This document shows, piece by piece, positions 4,901 to 10,801 of a stretch of 10,801 nt of DNA. The stretch lies in NCBI GenBank assembly GCA_050245975.1, contig JBFWWW010000140.1:1-10801 (forward strand), in the 5' to 3' direction. Position numbers and translations under genes: made by a program. This stretch comes from JBFWWW01 sp050245975. Lineage in GTDB: Bacteria > Pseudomonadota > Alphaproteobacteria > Rhizobiales > Hyphomicrobiaceae. A model generated the notes under the pieces. It was given only the letters and a program-made list of their open reading frames with translations. It searched no databases and was not told where the DNA came from. How positions within the stretch are numbered: position 1 is the stretch's first letter; the number at the start of each line of letters is the position of its first letter.

Positions 4901-6152
4901 GGGGCTGGCCGGGATTGAAGCCGGCCTTGCCGCCGGCGGCGTCGGGCTCGGCAAGCGGGCCGTAGCCGACGGCGGCGCGCTTCTCGTCGGTGGTGAGGAA
5001 GCCCGCCTTGTCGACGCGCGCCCACAGCGCTTCCCGTTCCGACGACAGGGCCTCGACGGCATCGAGGTCGGGACGCAGCTCCAGCGCGGCATCGCCAAAG
5101 GCCGGCGCGAGCCAGGCCGACAGCGCGCCCGCCGTGCGCCGCACCAGCGGCAGAACGGTCTGACGCCAGAAGGTGCGCGCGGCCTCCTGGTAGTTGGAAT
5201 AGGTGTTGTCGCCGGGGATGGCGAGCAGCATCGGCGGCACGCCGAGGCTCAAGGCGATCTCGCGCGCGGCGACGTGGCGCGCCTCGATGAAGTCCATCTC
5301 CTTCGGGCTGAGGCTCATGGACTTCCAGTCGAGCCCGCCTTCGAGCAGCAGCGGACGGCCGGCGTGGGCCGCACCCTGGAAGCCTTTCTCCAGCTCGGAC
5401 TTGAGGCGCTCGTACTGCTCGCTCGTGAGGTTGCCGTCGCGCGCGGTGTAGACGAGCGCGCCGGAGGGCCGCGCCGAATTGTCGAGCAGCGCCTTGTTCC
5501 AGCTCGCGGCCGTGTTGTGCAGGTCGATGGCCGCGGCGGCGGCCTCGATGGGGCTCAGGCCGTAGTGATCGTTGACGGGATGGAAGAGCTTGAGGTGCAG
5601 CACGGGGCGCACGCCCGCCATCACCTCGCCGGCAAAGCGCACGCTGCGGCCGTCGACGGCGTAGTCGTAGGCCTCGGGCCAGCCGTCGGCGCCGGGCACG
5701 ACCTTCATGCGGTCGGGACGCAGCACGTGCAGCTCGCGCAGGCGGCCGCCGGCGGCGACGGCCTCGAGGTAGGCGTTGCCGGAGACGAGCAGGAAGCCGT
5801 ACCAGCTCTCGAAGAGATCGGCCCCGCCCGCTCCCATATTGGGACGGCGCACGAGATCGAGCAGCGGATGGGCGGCGATCTCCGCCTCGCCCTCGTAGAG
5901 CAGCAGCGGCACGGAGGCGGCGGCCTCCGCGATCATGCGCACGGAGCGGTAGACGATGGGGTTCTGCATGAAGCCTTCGCGCGCGAAGGCGGCGTAGTCG
6001 CGCGGCGCCCACACCGGCTGGCGCAGGCCCTCGATGGCGACGAGCGGGCCGGCGAGCGAGGCCTTTGCGGCCTGGTCGGCCGAGTGGCGCAGGCGCAGCG
6101 CGCGCAGGGCGCGGCTGAACCAGCCGGGAGCGGGAGGCGTCGGCGTGCGCAT
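4848..6152 (-). CDS. Phage portal protein, GTA/HK97 type, with an out-of-frame tail
   Basis: This protein is 434 aa as read. The portal forms the dodecameric DNA gate at one vertex and binds the terminase and connector. Visible family features: REGFMQNPIVYRSVRMIAEA (58-77), LLLYEGEAEIAAHPLLDLVRRPN (83-105), FESWYGFLLVSGNAYLEA (114-131), LHVLRPDRMKVVPG (141-154), HPVNDHYGLSPIEAA (191-205), a clip/stem region with NKALLDNSARPSG (219-231), and ALSLGVPPMLLAIPGDNTYSNY (300-321). The ATG at 6152 lies two bases after the terminase stop. Normal portal sequence ends at FNPGQPRD (412-419). The last 15 residues (GVGGAPCRHPARCAT) are out of frame relative to the toxin-like domain and end at a TAA in it, so the natural protein was probably about 520 aa. 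Confidence 0.93.
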   Translation of the reverse strand: MRTPTPPAPGWFSRALRALRLRHSADQAAKASLAGPLVAIEGLRQPVWAPRDYAAFAREGFMQNPIVYRSVRMIAEAAASVPLLLYEGEAEIAAHPLLDLVRRPNMGAGGADLFESWYGFLLVSGNAYLEAVAAGGRLRELHVLRPDRMKVVPGADGWPEAYDYAVDGRSVRFAGEVMAGVRPVLHLKLFHPVNDHYGLSPIEAAAAAIDLHNTAASWNKALLDNSARPSGALVYTARDGNLTSEQYERLKSELEKGFQGAAHAGRPLLLEGGLDWKSMSLSPKEMDFIEARHVAAREIALSLGVPPMLLAIPGDNTYSNYQEAARTFWRQTVLPLVRRTAGALSAWLAPAFGDAALELRPDLDAVEALSSEREALWARVDKAGFLTTDEKRAAVGYGPLAEPDAAGGKAGFNPGQPRDGVGGAPCRHPARCAT

Positions 6153-6154
6153 GT

Positions 6155-7462
6155 CTAGAGTGTCCGGATGGTGGGCTGCTTCGGCCCGGTCAGCATCAGA
6201 TCGGTGAGCGCCCAGACGAGCGCGTCGAGACGGTCGGGGCTGCGGCCCTGCGACAGGCCCTCGGCGCCGAAGTCGTACATCTGCGCCTCCAGCGCGGGAA
6301 ACTCGCCCACGTGCACGATGCGGCCTTCCGCGTAGAGCGCGGCGACGGGCTCGGCGCGCAGGTACTTGCCGCGCGTGGCGCGCACCAGGCGGATCGGCAC
6401 GGCGCCGTCCACCTGGCGGATGACGTTGGCGACGAGATCGCCGCCCTGGTTGACCTCGGCGACGAGGCGGTCGGCCTCCAGGTCGCGCCAGGCGGCAACC
6501 GCGGCGCGCGCCCAGGTGGCCGGGTCGCGGCCCTGCACCGTGCGGTCGGCGATGACGTAGCCGCGGCCGTCGGGGCCGAGGCCGGCAACGACGATACCGC
6601 AGCTGTCGGAGCTGGCGGTCGCCGTCACCGGCGGATCGACGGCGACGACGATGCGCCTGAGGTCGGGCCGGTGCGCGATGCGCGCCTGCTCGATCCAGGC
6701 GCGCTGCCACAGCGCGCCGGCGCGCTCGGTGACGACCTCGCCGTCGAGCTCCTGGCTGCCGAGCAGCGTGCCGGCGTAGCGCTGCTCGATCTGCGCCAGG
6801 AAGGCCGGCGCGAGGTTGGCGGCGTTGTCGGCGGTGCGCGCGCGCGTGAGCGCGGTCGCGGTGTCCTTCAGGATGCGCTGCAGGAGCGCGATGGGGCGCG
6901 GCGTCGTGGTCACCACCTGGCGCGGGCGGACGCCGAGGCGCAGCGCGAACTGCAGCATGTCCCAGGCGCGGCCCGCGCGGCGCCAGCGGCACAGCTCGTC
7001 GCACCAGGCGGCCTCGAACTGCGGGCCGCGCAGGCTTTCGGAATCCTCCGCCGAATAGAACTGCGCGATGGCGCCGTTGGGCCACACGAGACGGTTGCGC
7101 GATATTTCCAGCTCCGGCTGCTCGGCCGCCGGATGGATGGCGAGCAGGCCCGAGACGCCCTCGATCATCACCGAGCGCACGTGCGCCTGCGTCGGCCCGA
7201 CGAGCGCGATGCGGCGCGCCCTGGGCTCGCCGTGCCACAGGCCGAGCGCGACGGCGCGCACCCATTCGGCGCCGGCCCGCGTCTTGCCGGCGCCGCGACC
7301 GCCGAGCATCAGCCACGTGCGCCAGGGCTCGCCGGAGGCGGCGGCGGCGGGCGGGAACTGATCGTCGCGCGCCCACACCTGCCAGTCGTGCGTCAGGCGC
7401 TCCAGCTCATGCGGCGGCAGGCCGGAGTCGATATCAGCGATCAGCTCCGCGATCCGGTCCAC
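6155..7462 (-). CDS. terL: Terminase large subunit (GTA-like DNA packaging motor)
   Basis: This 435-aa ATPase-nuclease pumps DNA into the prohead and cuts it. Numbered from the GTG at 7462, Walker A is GGRGAGKT at 54-61 within WRTWLMLGGRGAGKTRAGAEW, which closely resembles GTA and related terminases. Walker B with its catalytic Glu is AAWCDEL (D155, E156). TTTPRP (185-190) fits the coupling motif. The RNase H-like nuclease domain shows VAVDPP (D276), EVNQGGD (E336, D342) and PDRLDALVWA (D410, D413). All key acids appear present, so it could be active. An in-frame ATG at 7549 would overlap the upstream gene by 116 bases; the GTG at 7462 overlaps it by 29 and better matches where related proteins begin, though its ribosome site is weak. 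Confidence 0.94.
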   Translation of the reverse strand: MDRIAELIADIDSGLPPHELERLTHDWQVWARDDQFPPAAAASGEPWRTWLMLGGRGAGKTRAGAEWVRAVALGLWHGEPRARRIALVGPTQAHVRSVMIEGVSGLLAIHPAAEQPELEISRNRLVWPNGAIAQFYSAEDSESLRGPQFEAAWCDELCRWRRAGRAWDMLQFALRLGVRPRQVVTTTPRPIALLQRILKDTATALTRARTADNAANLAPAFLAQIEQRYAGTLLGSQELDGEVVTERAGALWQRAWIEQARIAHRPDLRRIVVAVDPPVTATASSDSCGIVVAGLGPDGRGYVIADRTVQGRDPATWARAAVAAWRDLEADRLVAEVNQGGDLVANVIRQVDGAVPIRLVRATRGKYLRAEPVAALYAEGRIVHVGEFPALEAQMYDFGAEGLSQGRSPDRLDALVWALTDLMLTGPKQPTIRTL

Positions 7463-8201
7463 GATCCGGTCCGGCGTTCCTTCCGGCCGGCAGGCGGTCG
7501 ACAATGCGCTCAAGACGCTCCGCAAGCGACGCGCGGAGGCGCTCCGCATCGTCGGCCGGGATGTCGGAGCGGCGGCGCTTGCGGGCGCCGGGCCTGGCGG
7601 CGCGGGGTTTTGCGAGTGCGGCAGCTTCGAACTCCGTCACTTTGCCGAGGTTGGCGATCAGCACGCCCAGCGCGCGCGTCTCGCGCTCCCAGTCGGCGGC
7701 GGACGCGCTGGCACCGGCGTCGAACTCGTTCTGCATGCGCAGCTCCAGTTGCTTGAGGCCCGTGTCGATGGCGCGGTAGAACCGGCGGATGAGCGCGCGG
7801 CGCAGGGCGGACGTGCGCACGGATGCCTTGCGCGGCGCAGGCGCCGGCGCCGGCTCCGGCACGGCGATGGGCGCGGCCAGGACCGGCACGGCGGCAGGTG
7901 TCTGTGTCGTCTGCGGCTGGGGCATCTCGAGCGTCTGCGGCGGTTGCGTTGCGAGCCGGTGCCAGCCTTCGCGGCGGCGCCGGGTCTGCAGCGCCGTCTC
8001 CGGGATGGCGAAGCGCACCGCAACGGCGGCAACGGCATCGCCAGCCTCGTAGCGGCGGCGGATTTCACTCCAGTCGGGGGTGATGGCGGCGATCCGAGGG
8101 GCGGCGGGGCACCGCCGCCCGCGGGCGCGCGGGGCCAGAGCGGGCCGAGCCGGCTGGGCTGAGCCGGAAACGAAAACGGGCCGCCGAAGCAGCCCGCTCA
8201 C
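7434..8201 (-). CDS. Small-terminase-like DNA-binding protein (start uncertain)
   Basis: This protein is up to 255 aa. The first clearly conserved-looking part is TPDWSEIRRRYEAGDAVAAV then AVRFAIPETALQTRRRREGWH (about residues 41-81), a helix-turn-helix of the kind that opens small terminase and GTA g1-like proteins. A long Pro/Ala/Gln linker follows (about 84-125), then a helical segment (SALRRALIRRFYRAIDTGLKQLELRMQ) that could oligomerise, and a basic tail (RPGARKRRRSD) ending in GPDRGPDRGADR. Position directly before the large subunit, with a 29-base overlap, supports the role. The GTG at 8201 is the only in-frame start upstream of the HTH that I see. It has no ribosome site and its first codons coincide with a terminator-like hairpin, so the N terminus may be wrong. 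Confidence 0.7.
   Translation of the reverse strand: MSGLLRRPVFVSGSAQPARPALAPRARGRRCPAAPRIAAITPDWSEIRRRYEAGDAVAAVAVRFAIPETALQTRRRREGWHRLATQPPQTLEMPQPQTTQTPAAVPVLAAPIAVPEPAPAPAPRKASVRTSALRRALIRRFYRAIDTGLKQLELRMQNEFDAGASASAADWERETRALGVLIANLGKVTEFEAAALAKPRAARPGARKRRRSDIPADDAERLRASLAERLERIVDRLPAGRNAGPDRGPDRGADR
8173..8196 (-). terminator. Terminator-like UUCG hairpin at the head of the operon
   Basis: On the minus strand CGGGCTGC-TTCG-GCGGCCCG gives an eight-pair stem (one G-U) with a UUCG tetraloop, followed by TTTTCGTTT. This fits an intrinsic terminator. It lies about 20 bases after the predicted start of transcription from the promoter at 8223-8251 and inside the first codons of the small-terminase-like frame. 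It may act as an attenuator, or it may end transcripts coming from the right. The opposite strand has no T-run. Confidence 0.65.
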
Positions 8202-8222
8202 AGATGTTTCTACTGTACTTGA

Positions 8223-8251
8223 ATGCTATCGAACGAGCGCTGCGCTGTCAA
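8223..8251 (-). promoter_or_regulatory. Sigma70-like promoter for the head-gene block
   Basis: Minus strand: TTGACA (8251-8246) matches the -35 consensus perfectly. A 17-base spacer and TAGCAT (8228-8223, four of six) follow as -10, predicting a start near 8216. It lies just upstream of the packaging genes in an otherwise AT-richer gap, which is where the block's promoter is expected. Confidence 0.55.
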
Positions 8252-8348
8252 CAACAAATATTTGGCTGTGAGGATGATCTCGAAGACATGGAAATATAGC
8301 GCAGTATAATTCATGTTTCCGGCGGATCTCTACTTGTCGCCCAGTCTA

Positions 8349-8368
8349 AGGTCCCCGGCAAGGGCGGG
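8349..8368. repeat. Short hairpin in the intergenic gap
   Basis: TCCCCG and CGGGGA flank a seven-base loop and form a six-pair stem. It recalls the arms of the REP-like elements at 143-181 but lacks their ends, so the kinship is doubtful. The rest of 8252-8462 shows no gene; a TATAAT near 8304 has no credible -35. Confidence 0.35.
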
Positions 8369-8462
8369 GATAAGATTTGTGCCGGGCGTTCGCGTTCTTG
8401 AACGAATCCGCTAAGCGAGAACCTGACTCGACGTTCTGCGTTCCTCAGACGGAGGTCGCAGA

Positions 8463-8714
8463 ATGCTTGCCTTCATGGCGATCCTGACAACATCGATTTG
8501 CGGACTTGCCGGCGCGCCCCTGTGGACCGCCGCAGTGTGTGCGCTCGCGTTGGCGACAATCTCGTATGCGCGCCATCAAGCGCTCTTTGAGCGGGCTGCC
8601 GATCATGGAATGCAAGACGCGATAGACCAGACCCTGCTATCGAGCTTGGCCAATGGCTTCGCCGCTGGTGTCATAGCGTACGGTTGCGGCGCGGCACTCC
8701 GGCTCCTTTCCTGA
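8463..8714 (+). CDS. Small two-segment membrane protein of unknown function
   Basis: This 83-aa protein starts at an ATG with GGAGG seven bases upstream, a strong ribosome site. Residues about 2-34 (FMAILTTSICGLAGAPLWTA and AVCALALATISYA) form a long hydrophobic stretch able to cross the membrane, possibly as one long or two short helices. A charged amphipathic segment follows (RHQALFERAADHGMQDAIDQ), and a second hydrophobic segment (LANGFAAGVIAYGCGAALRLL, about 62-82) ends the protein. I do not recognise a family. It lies alone on the plus strand, and its last 44 bases overlap the end of the convergent minus-strand gene. Codon use is less GC-extreme than in the head genes, suggesting a separate origin. 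Confidence 0.7.
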   Translation: MLAFMAILTTSICGLAGAPLWTAAVCALALATISYARHQALFERAADHGMQDAIDQTLLSSLANGFAAGVIAYGCGAALRLLS

Positions 8715-9891
8715 GGCTCTCGAACAAAAGCAACGGGTGTTGATTGTTCATCGCGAGAAGACGCTCCGTTCGCGCCAGACCGCGCTCCGCGCTCAGGCGC
8801 ATCTCCTTCACGCGATGCCCTGAATATCTCGCTTCACGACGCATCCATCTGAACAGCCCTCGCTCGCGGACCTTCAAGCTGCGCAGCAATGCCTGATAGT
8901 TGCCTTGGGCCAATTGCAGCCTCTGCGGACCCAACATTTTCATACCCAACCTGAGTCGGGCGAGTCCCTCGAAATAGAGATTCTCGGCGTATTCCAACTG
9001 ATCCCGATCTCTTGGAGGGCCGAGTTCCGTTAGCAGCGCGCTCGCCTCTGCGAGCAGGCTCTGCGCGTTTCCTGGCGTCGTTGGATAAAGCAACAACGCC
9101 GAATCTCGCTTGACGCGAGCAAGCGCACGATTGCGGGCCGGTGACGGCGCCTGCGCTTCCAGCAACTTGGCAACTAAGTCGTAGGAGTCGATTGCCGACT
9201 GACCAGCGCCGTCCAATCGGCGGAGCTGATTGGCAATTAGCTCCAGGGCGGCGACATCTTCGCCGTGGCCGGGAACTGCCAAAACAGCCCGAAAGCAGTC
9301 AAGCGCTTGCTGGTCAAGGCGCTGGCGCTGATGGAGCTGACTGGACTTCGATGCTCGCCCTGCAGCAAGAGCGCCCATTATCAGACGCGTAGACGCGATC
9401 TGTTCTCTGAATAGCGACAACCTGGCCAAATGCGCCCCGACCTTGTGATCGCAAGTGACAATTGTTTTTGCCAGATCCCTGTTGATGGCCGTTGAGGGTC
9501 GCAGGGCAGAGAACGGGGTGGTCCACCGGCGACGGCGAAGTACGCGCCGCAGCGTTCCCTCGATGAAAGTTGGGGCACGAATTGATATTCCAGGCCCTGG
9601 CCGGATCATAACGTCGAGAAGATCGTTGCGCGCGCCGACAAGCTTGGTTTCGCTTCGCTCAATCATCTCCTCGAATCGAGCAAACAAGTTGGCTTCGCGG
9701 GCTTCCCACCACTTCCAGATGCCCACAGTTGTACCGATCAATCCGAACAAAGACTGAAAGCTGAAGACTTGCGGATATGCTGCCTGCAGAGCGACGAACC
9801 ACCGCCAGCCAAGCTCTGCCCAAGTCAGCGCTGGCTTCAAAATCTCTGAAATGGAATCAAAAAATGACCAATCAAACCCGCCGACAACCAT
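8671..9891 (-). CDS. Membrane-anchored helical-repeat protein of unknown function
   Basis: This protein is 406 aa from the ATG at 9891 (GGGGGC upstream; an alternative TTG at 9909 adds six residues). Residues about 43-58 (FSFQSLFGLIGTTVGI) form one hydrophobic, probably membrane-inserted segment, followed by KWWEAREANLFARFEEMIE, a charged helix typical of a cytoplasmic juxtamembrane stretch. From about 150 onward the protein is almost wholly helical and rich in Ala/Leu/Arg (ALDCFRAVLAVPGHGEDVAA, QSAIDSYDLVAKLLEAQAPS, QLEYAENLYFEGLARLRLG), which resembles a TPR-like solenoid without clean consensus repeats. I can name no family. Its GC content and codon use differ from the head genes and the dioxygenase, so it may have been acquired. 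The 3' end overlaps the convergent small membrane gene. Confidence 0.8.
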   Translation of the reverse strand: MVVGGFDWSFFDSISEILKPALTWAELGWRWFVALQAAYPQVFSFQSLFGLIGTTVGIWKWWEAREANLFARFEEMIERSETKLVGARNDLLDVMIRPGPGISIRAPTFIEGTLRRVLRRRRWTTPFSALRPSTAINRDLAKTIVTCDHKVGAHLARLSLFREQIASTRLIMGALAAGRASKSSQLHQRQRLDQQALDCFRAVLAVPGHGEDVAALELIANQLRRLDGAGQSAIDSYDLVAKLLEAQAPSPARNRALARVKRDSALLLYPTTPGNAQSLLAEASALLTELGPPRDRDQLEYAENLYFEGLARLRLGMKMLGPQRLQLAQGNYQALLRSLKVRERGLFRWMRREARYSGHRVKEMRLSAERGLARTERLLAMNNQHPLLLFESLRKGAGVPRRNRTL

Positions 9892-10083
9892 GAACGCCCC
9901 CGGCAACAAAAAGATTGTTGTACGGGATTGGACGGCAACTTGTATAGCCCATGCTTGACGCTGAAGCTCCGCAGAATATCGCGCGAAGCGCGTCCCTCTC
10001 GGATTCGATGCCGCGCTTAACCGGCTGCGCTGCGCGCTGGCATGCTGACGTTGCCGGATATTGCGATGGAGGGCGGCCAGGCG
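9892..10083. other. Intergenic gap of 192 bases
   Basis: This gap lies between the helical-repeat gene start and the dioxygenase stop, both on the minus strand. It contains a GCGC-TTC-GCGC hairpin near 9988-10000 without a U-run, and a TATACA (near 9938-9943, minus strand) that could be a -10 but lacks a -35 at the right distance. An apparent 48-codon plus-strand frame starting at 9952 has no third-position bias, so I do not call it. Confidence 0.4.
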
Positions 10084-10801
10084 TCAGCGGGCGATGAGGC
10101 GGCGGAGCGCGCCGAGCCAGCCGTCCGCGCGGCGGGCGGCGGCGCCGCTGCGGTCGACGGCGAGCGTCAGGGACGCGACCAGGAGATCGGGCTGATCGAG
10201 CACGGCGAAGACGATGCCGCCGCCATCGCGCTGCCCCGACCGGAAGATGCCGTCGGTGGCATTGGTGGTGTCGGGCACGGGGCGGCCCGCATAGGGCTGG
10301 CGCTCGCGATAGATGCGCGCGCTGAGAGCGTCGGGAAAATAGACCTGGCCCGTGACGAGCGTGCGCGTGTCGAGGAACACCTTCACGTGCACGTGCGGCG
10401 TGCGCCCCGGATACCAGCCCGGATAGATCGAGGTGAAGGCGACGGCGCCGTTGCCGTCCGTCATCTGCGTGCCGCGCAGGTAGACCTGACCCTTCGTCGA
10501 CACGCTGCGCGCATCGCCCTGGCCGGCATAGCCCGAATAGATGCCGCCGGCATCGGCGTGCCAGACATCGACGCGCGCGCCCGCGATCGGCCGGCACGAG
10601 CCGCTCTCGATGACGCGCAGGTCGAGGCGCATGGGCAGGCCGGGCCGCCCCTCGGTGATGTCGCCGCGCACGAGATGGGGATCGAAATAGTAGGGGCCCT
10701 CGACGGCCTGCGGAAAGAGCGTGCACACGCCCTGCGGCTGCAGCGCCGGCGTGGTCTCGGCGGCGGCGGGCTCTGCCGCCATGGATGCAAGGCCGGCGCC
10801 G
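10084..10801 (-). CDS. Intradiol ring-cleavage dioxygenase, probably exported (partial at the right edge)
   Basis: This is a non-haem Fe(III) enzyme family (protocatechuate 3,4-dioxygenase beta-like) that opens catechol-type rings between the two hydroxyls. Counting from the ATG at 10782, VEGPYYFDP (28-35) is the usual entry motif, DVWHADAGGIYSGYAG (72-87) supplies Tyr82, and IYPGWYPGRTPHVHVKV (119-135) supplies Tyr124, His130 and His132, so all four expected iron ligands are visible. Two Cys (20 and 63) could pair. The frame stays open upstream of the ATG to the window edge as GAGLASMAAEPAAAE, which looks like the end of a signal peptide and its cleavage region. The true start is therefore probably outside the window, and export (often Tat in such proteins) is likely. 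The substrate cannot be told. Confidence 0.9.
   Translation of the reverse strand, partial: GAGLASMAAEPAAAETTPALQPQGVCTLFPQAVEGPYYFDPHLVRGDITEGRPGLPMRLDLRVIESGSCRPIAGARVDVWHADAGGIYSGYAGQGDARSVSTKGQVYLRGTQMTDGNGAVAFTSIYPGWYPGRTPHVHVKVFLDTRTLVTGQVYFPDALSARIYRERQPYAGRPVPDTTNATDGIFRSGQRDGGGIVFAVLDQPDLLVASLTLAVDRSGAAARRADGWLGALRRLIAR

Noticed and set aside
4425..6158. 577-codon open frame on the plus strand antisense to the portal
   Set aside because: Same reason: the opposite strand carries a clear portal with family motifs, and the antisense product is repetitive and featureless.
8299..8312. TATAAT motif as a promoter for the 83-aa membrane protein
   Set aside because: No -35-like hexamer lies 16-18 bases upstream on the plus strand, and the start codon is about 150 bases away.
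8202..8462. Searched for a tRNA or att site at the right edge of the phage-like block
   Set aside because: No cloverleaf or TTCGAATCC-type T-arm in context was found, no direct repeat matches the left edge, and no integrase is present in the window.
9952..10098. 48-codon plus-strand frame in the gap before the dioxygenase stop
   Set aside because: There is no third-position G/C bias and no ribosome site, and it runs into the dioxygenase 3' end in antisense.

Overview
The window is very GC-rich with strong G/C bias at third codon positions. It carries a head-gene module related to alphaproteobacterial gene transfer agents (GTAs), which suggests an alphaproteobacterial chromosome, probably Hyphomicrobiales (Rhizobiales). 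That placement is inferred from protein character and composition, not from a database search.

Layout, left to right: (1) 1-107, the probable 3' end of an unknown plus-strand gene; (2) 108-346, an intergenic stretch with three REP-like palindromes; (3) 347-8201, a minus-strand block read right to left: small-terminase-like protein, terminase large subunit, portal, a broken toxin-like domain, two tandem paralogous small genes, HK97-type prohead protease, major capsid protein, gp6-like connector, head-closure/adaptor protein and a 59-aa remnant. It has the usual head-gene order, but no tail genes, integrase, lysis genes or regulators are visible, so it looks like a head-only remnant or a cluster split from its tail module; (4) 8202-10083, a lower-GC stretch with a small membrane protein (+) and a convergent 406-aa membrane-anchored helical protein (-) of unknown function; (5) 10084-10801, an intradiol ring-cleavage dioxygenase (-) running off the right edge, probably exported.

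The most interesting part is 3722-4912. The portal C terminus (FNPGQPRD) leads into about 103 codons resembling the C-terminal toxin domain of a polymorphic toxin (NPDTGEEIRIMERP, ending GKHTPIPDK). That domain is split over two reading frames. Its last segment and stop codon (4590-4592) return to the portal frame, so two compensating one-base lesions, near 4895-4901 and in the A6 tract 4750-4755, explain a once continuous portal-toxin fusion of about 520 aa. Immediately downstream are two overlapping acidic paralogs of 136 and 143 aa, nearly identical at both ends and divergent in the middle, as expected of duplicated immunity genes. I read this as a decayed capsid-borne polymorphic toxin with a retained immunity pair; this is a hypothesis from sequence character and gene order.

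Other notable points are a sigma70-like promoter followed almost at once by a terminator-like UUCG hairpin at the head of the operon, a nine-residue tandem repeat at the N terminus of the prohead protease, and a perfect 37-bp inverted pair of REP-like elements flanking the protease-to-adaptor segment.
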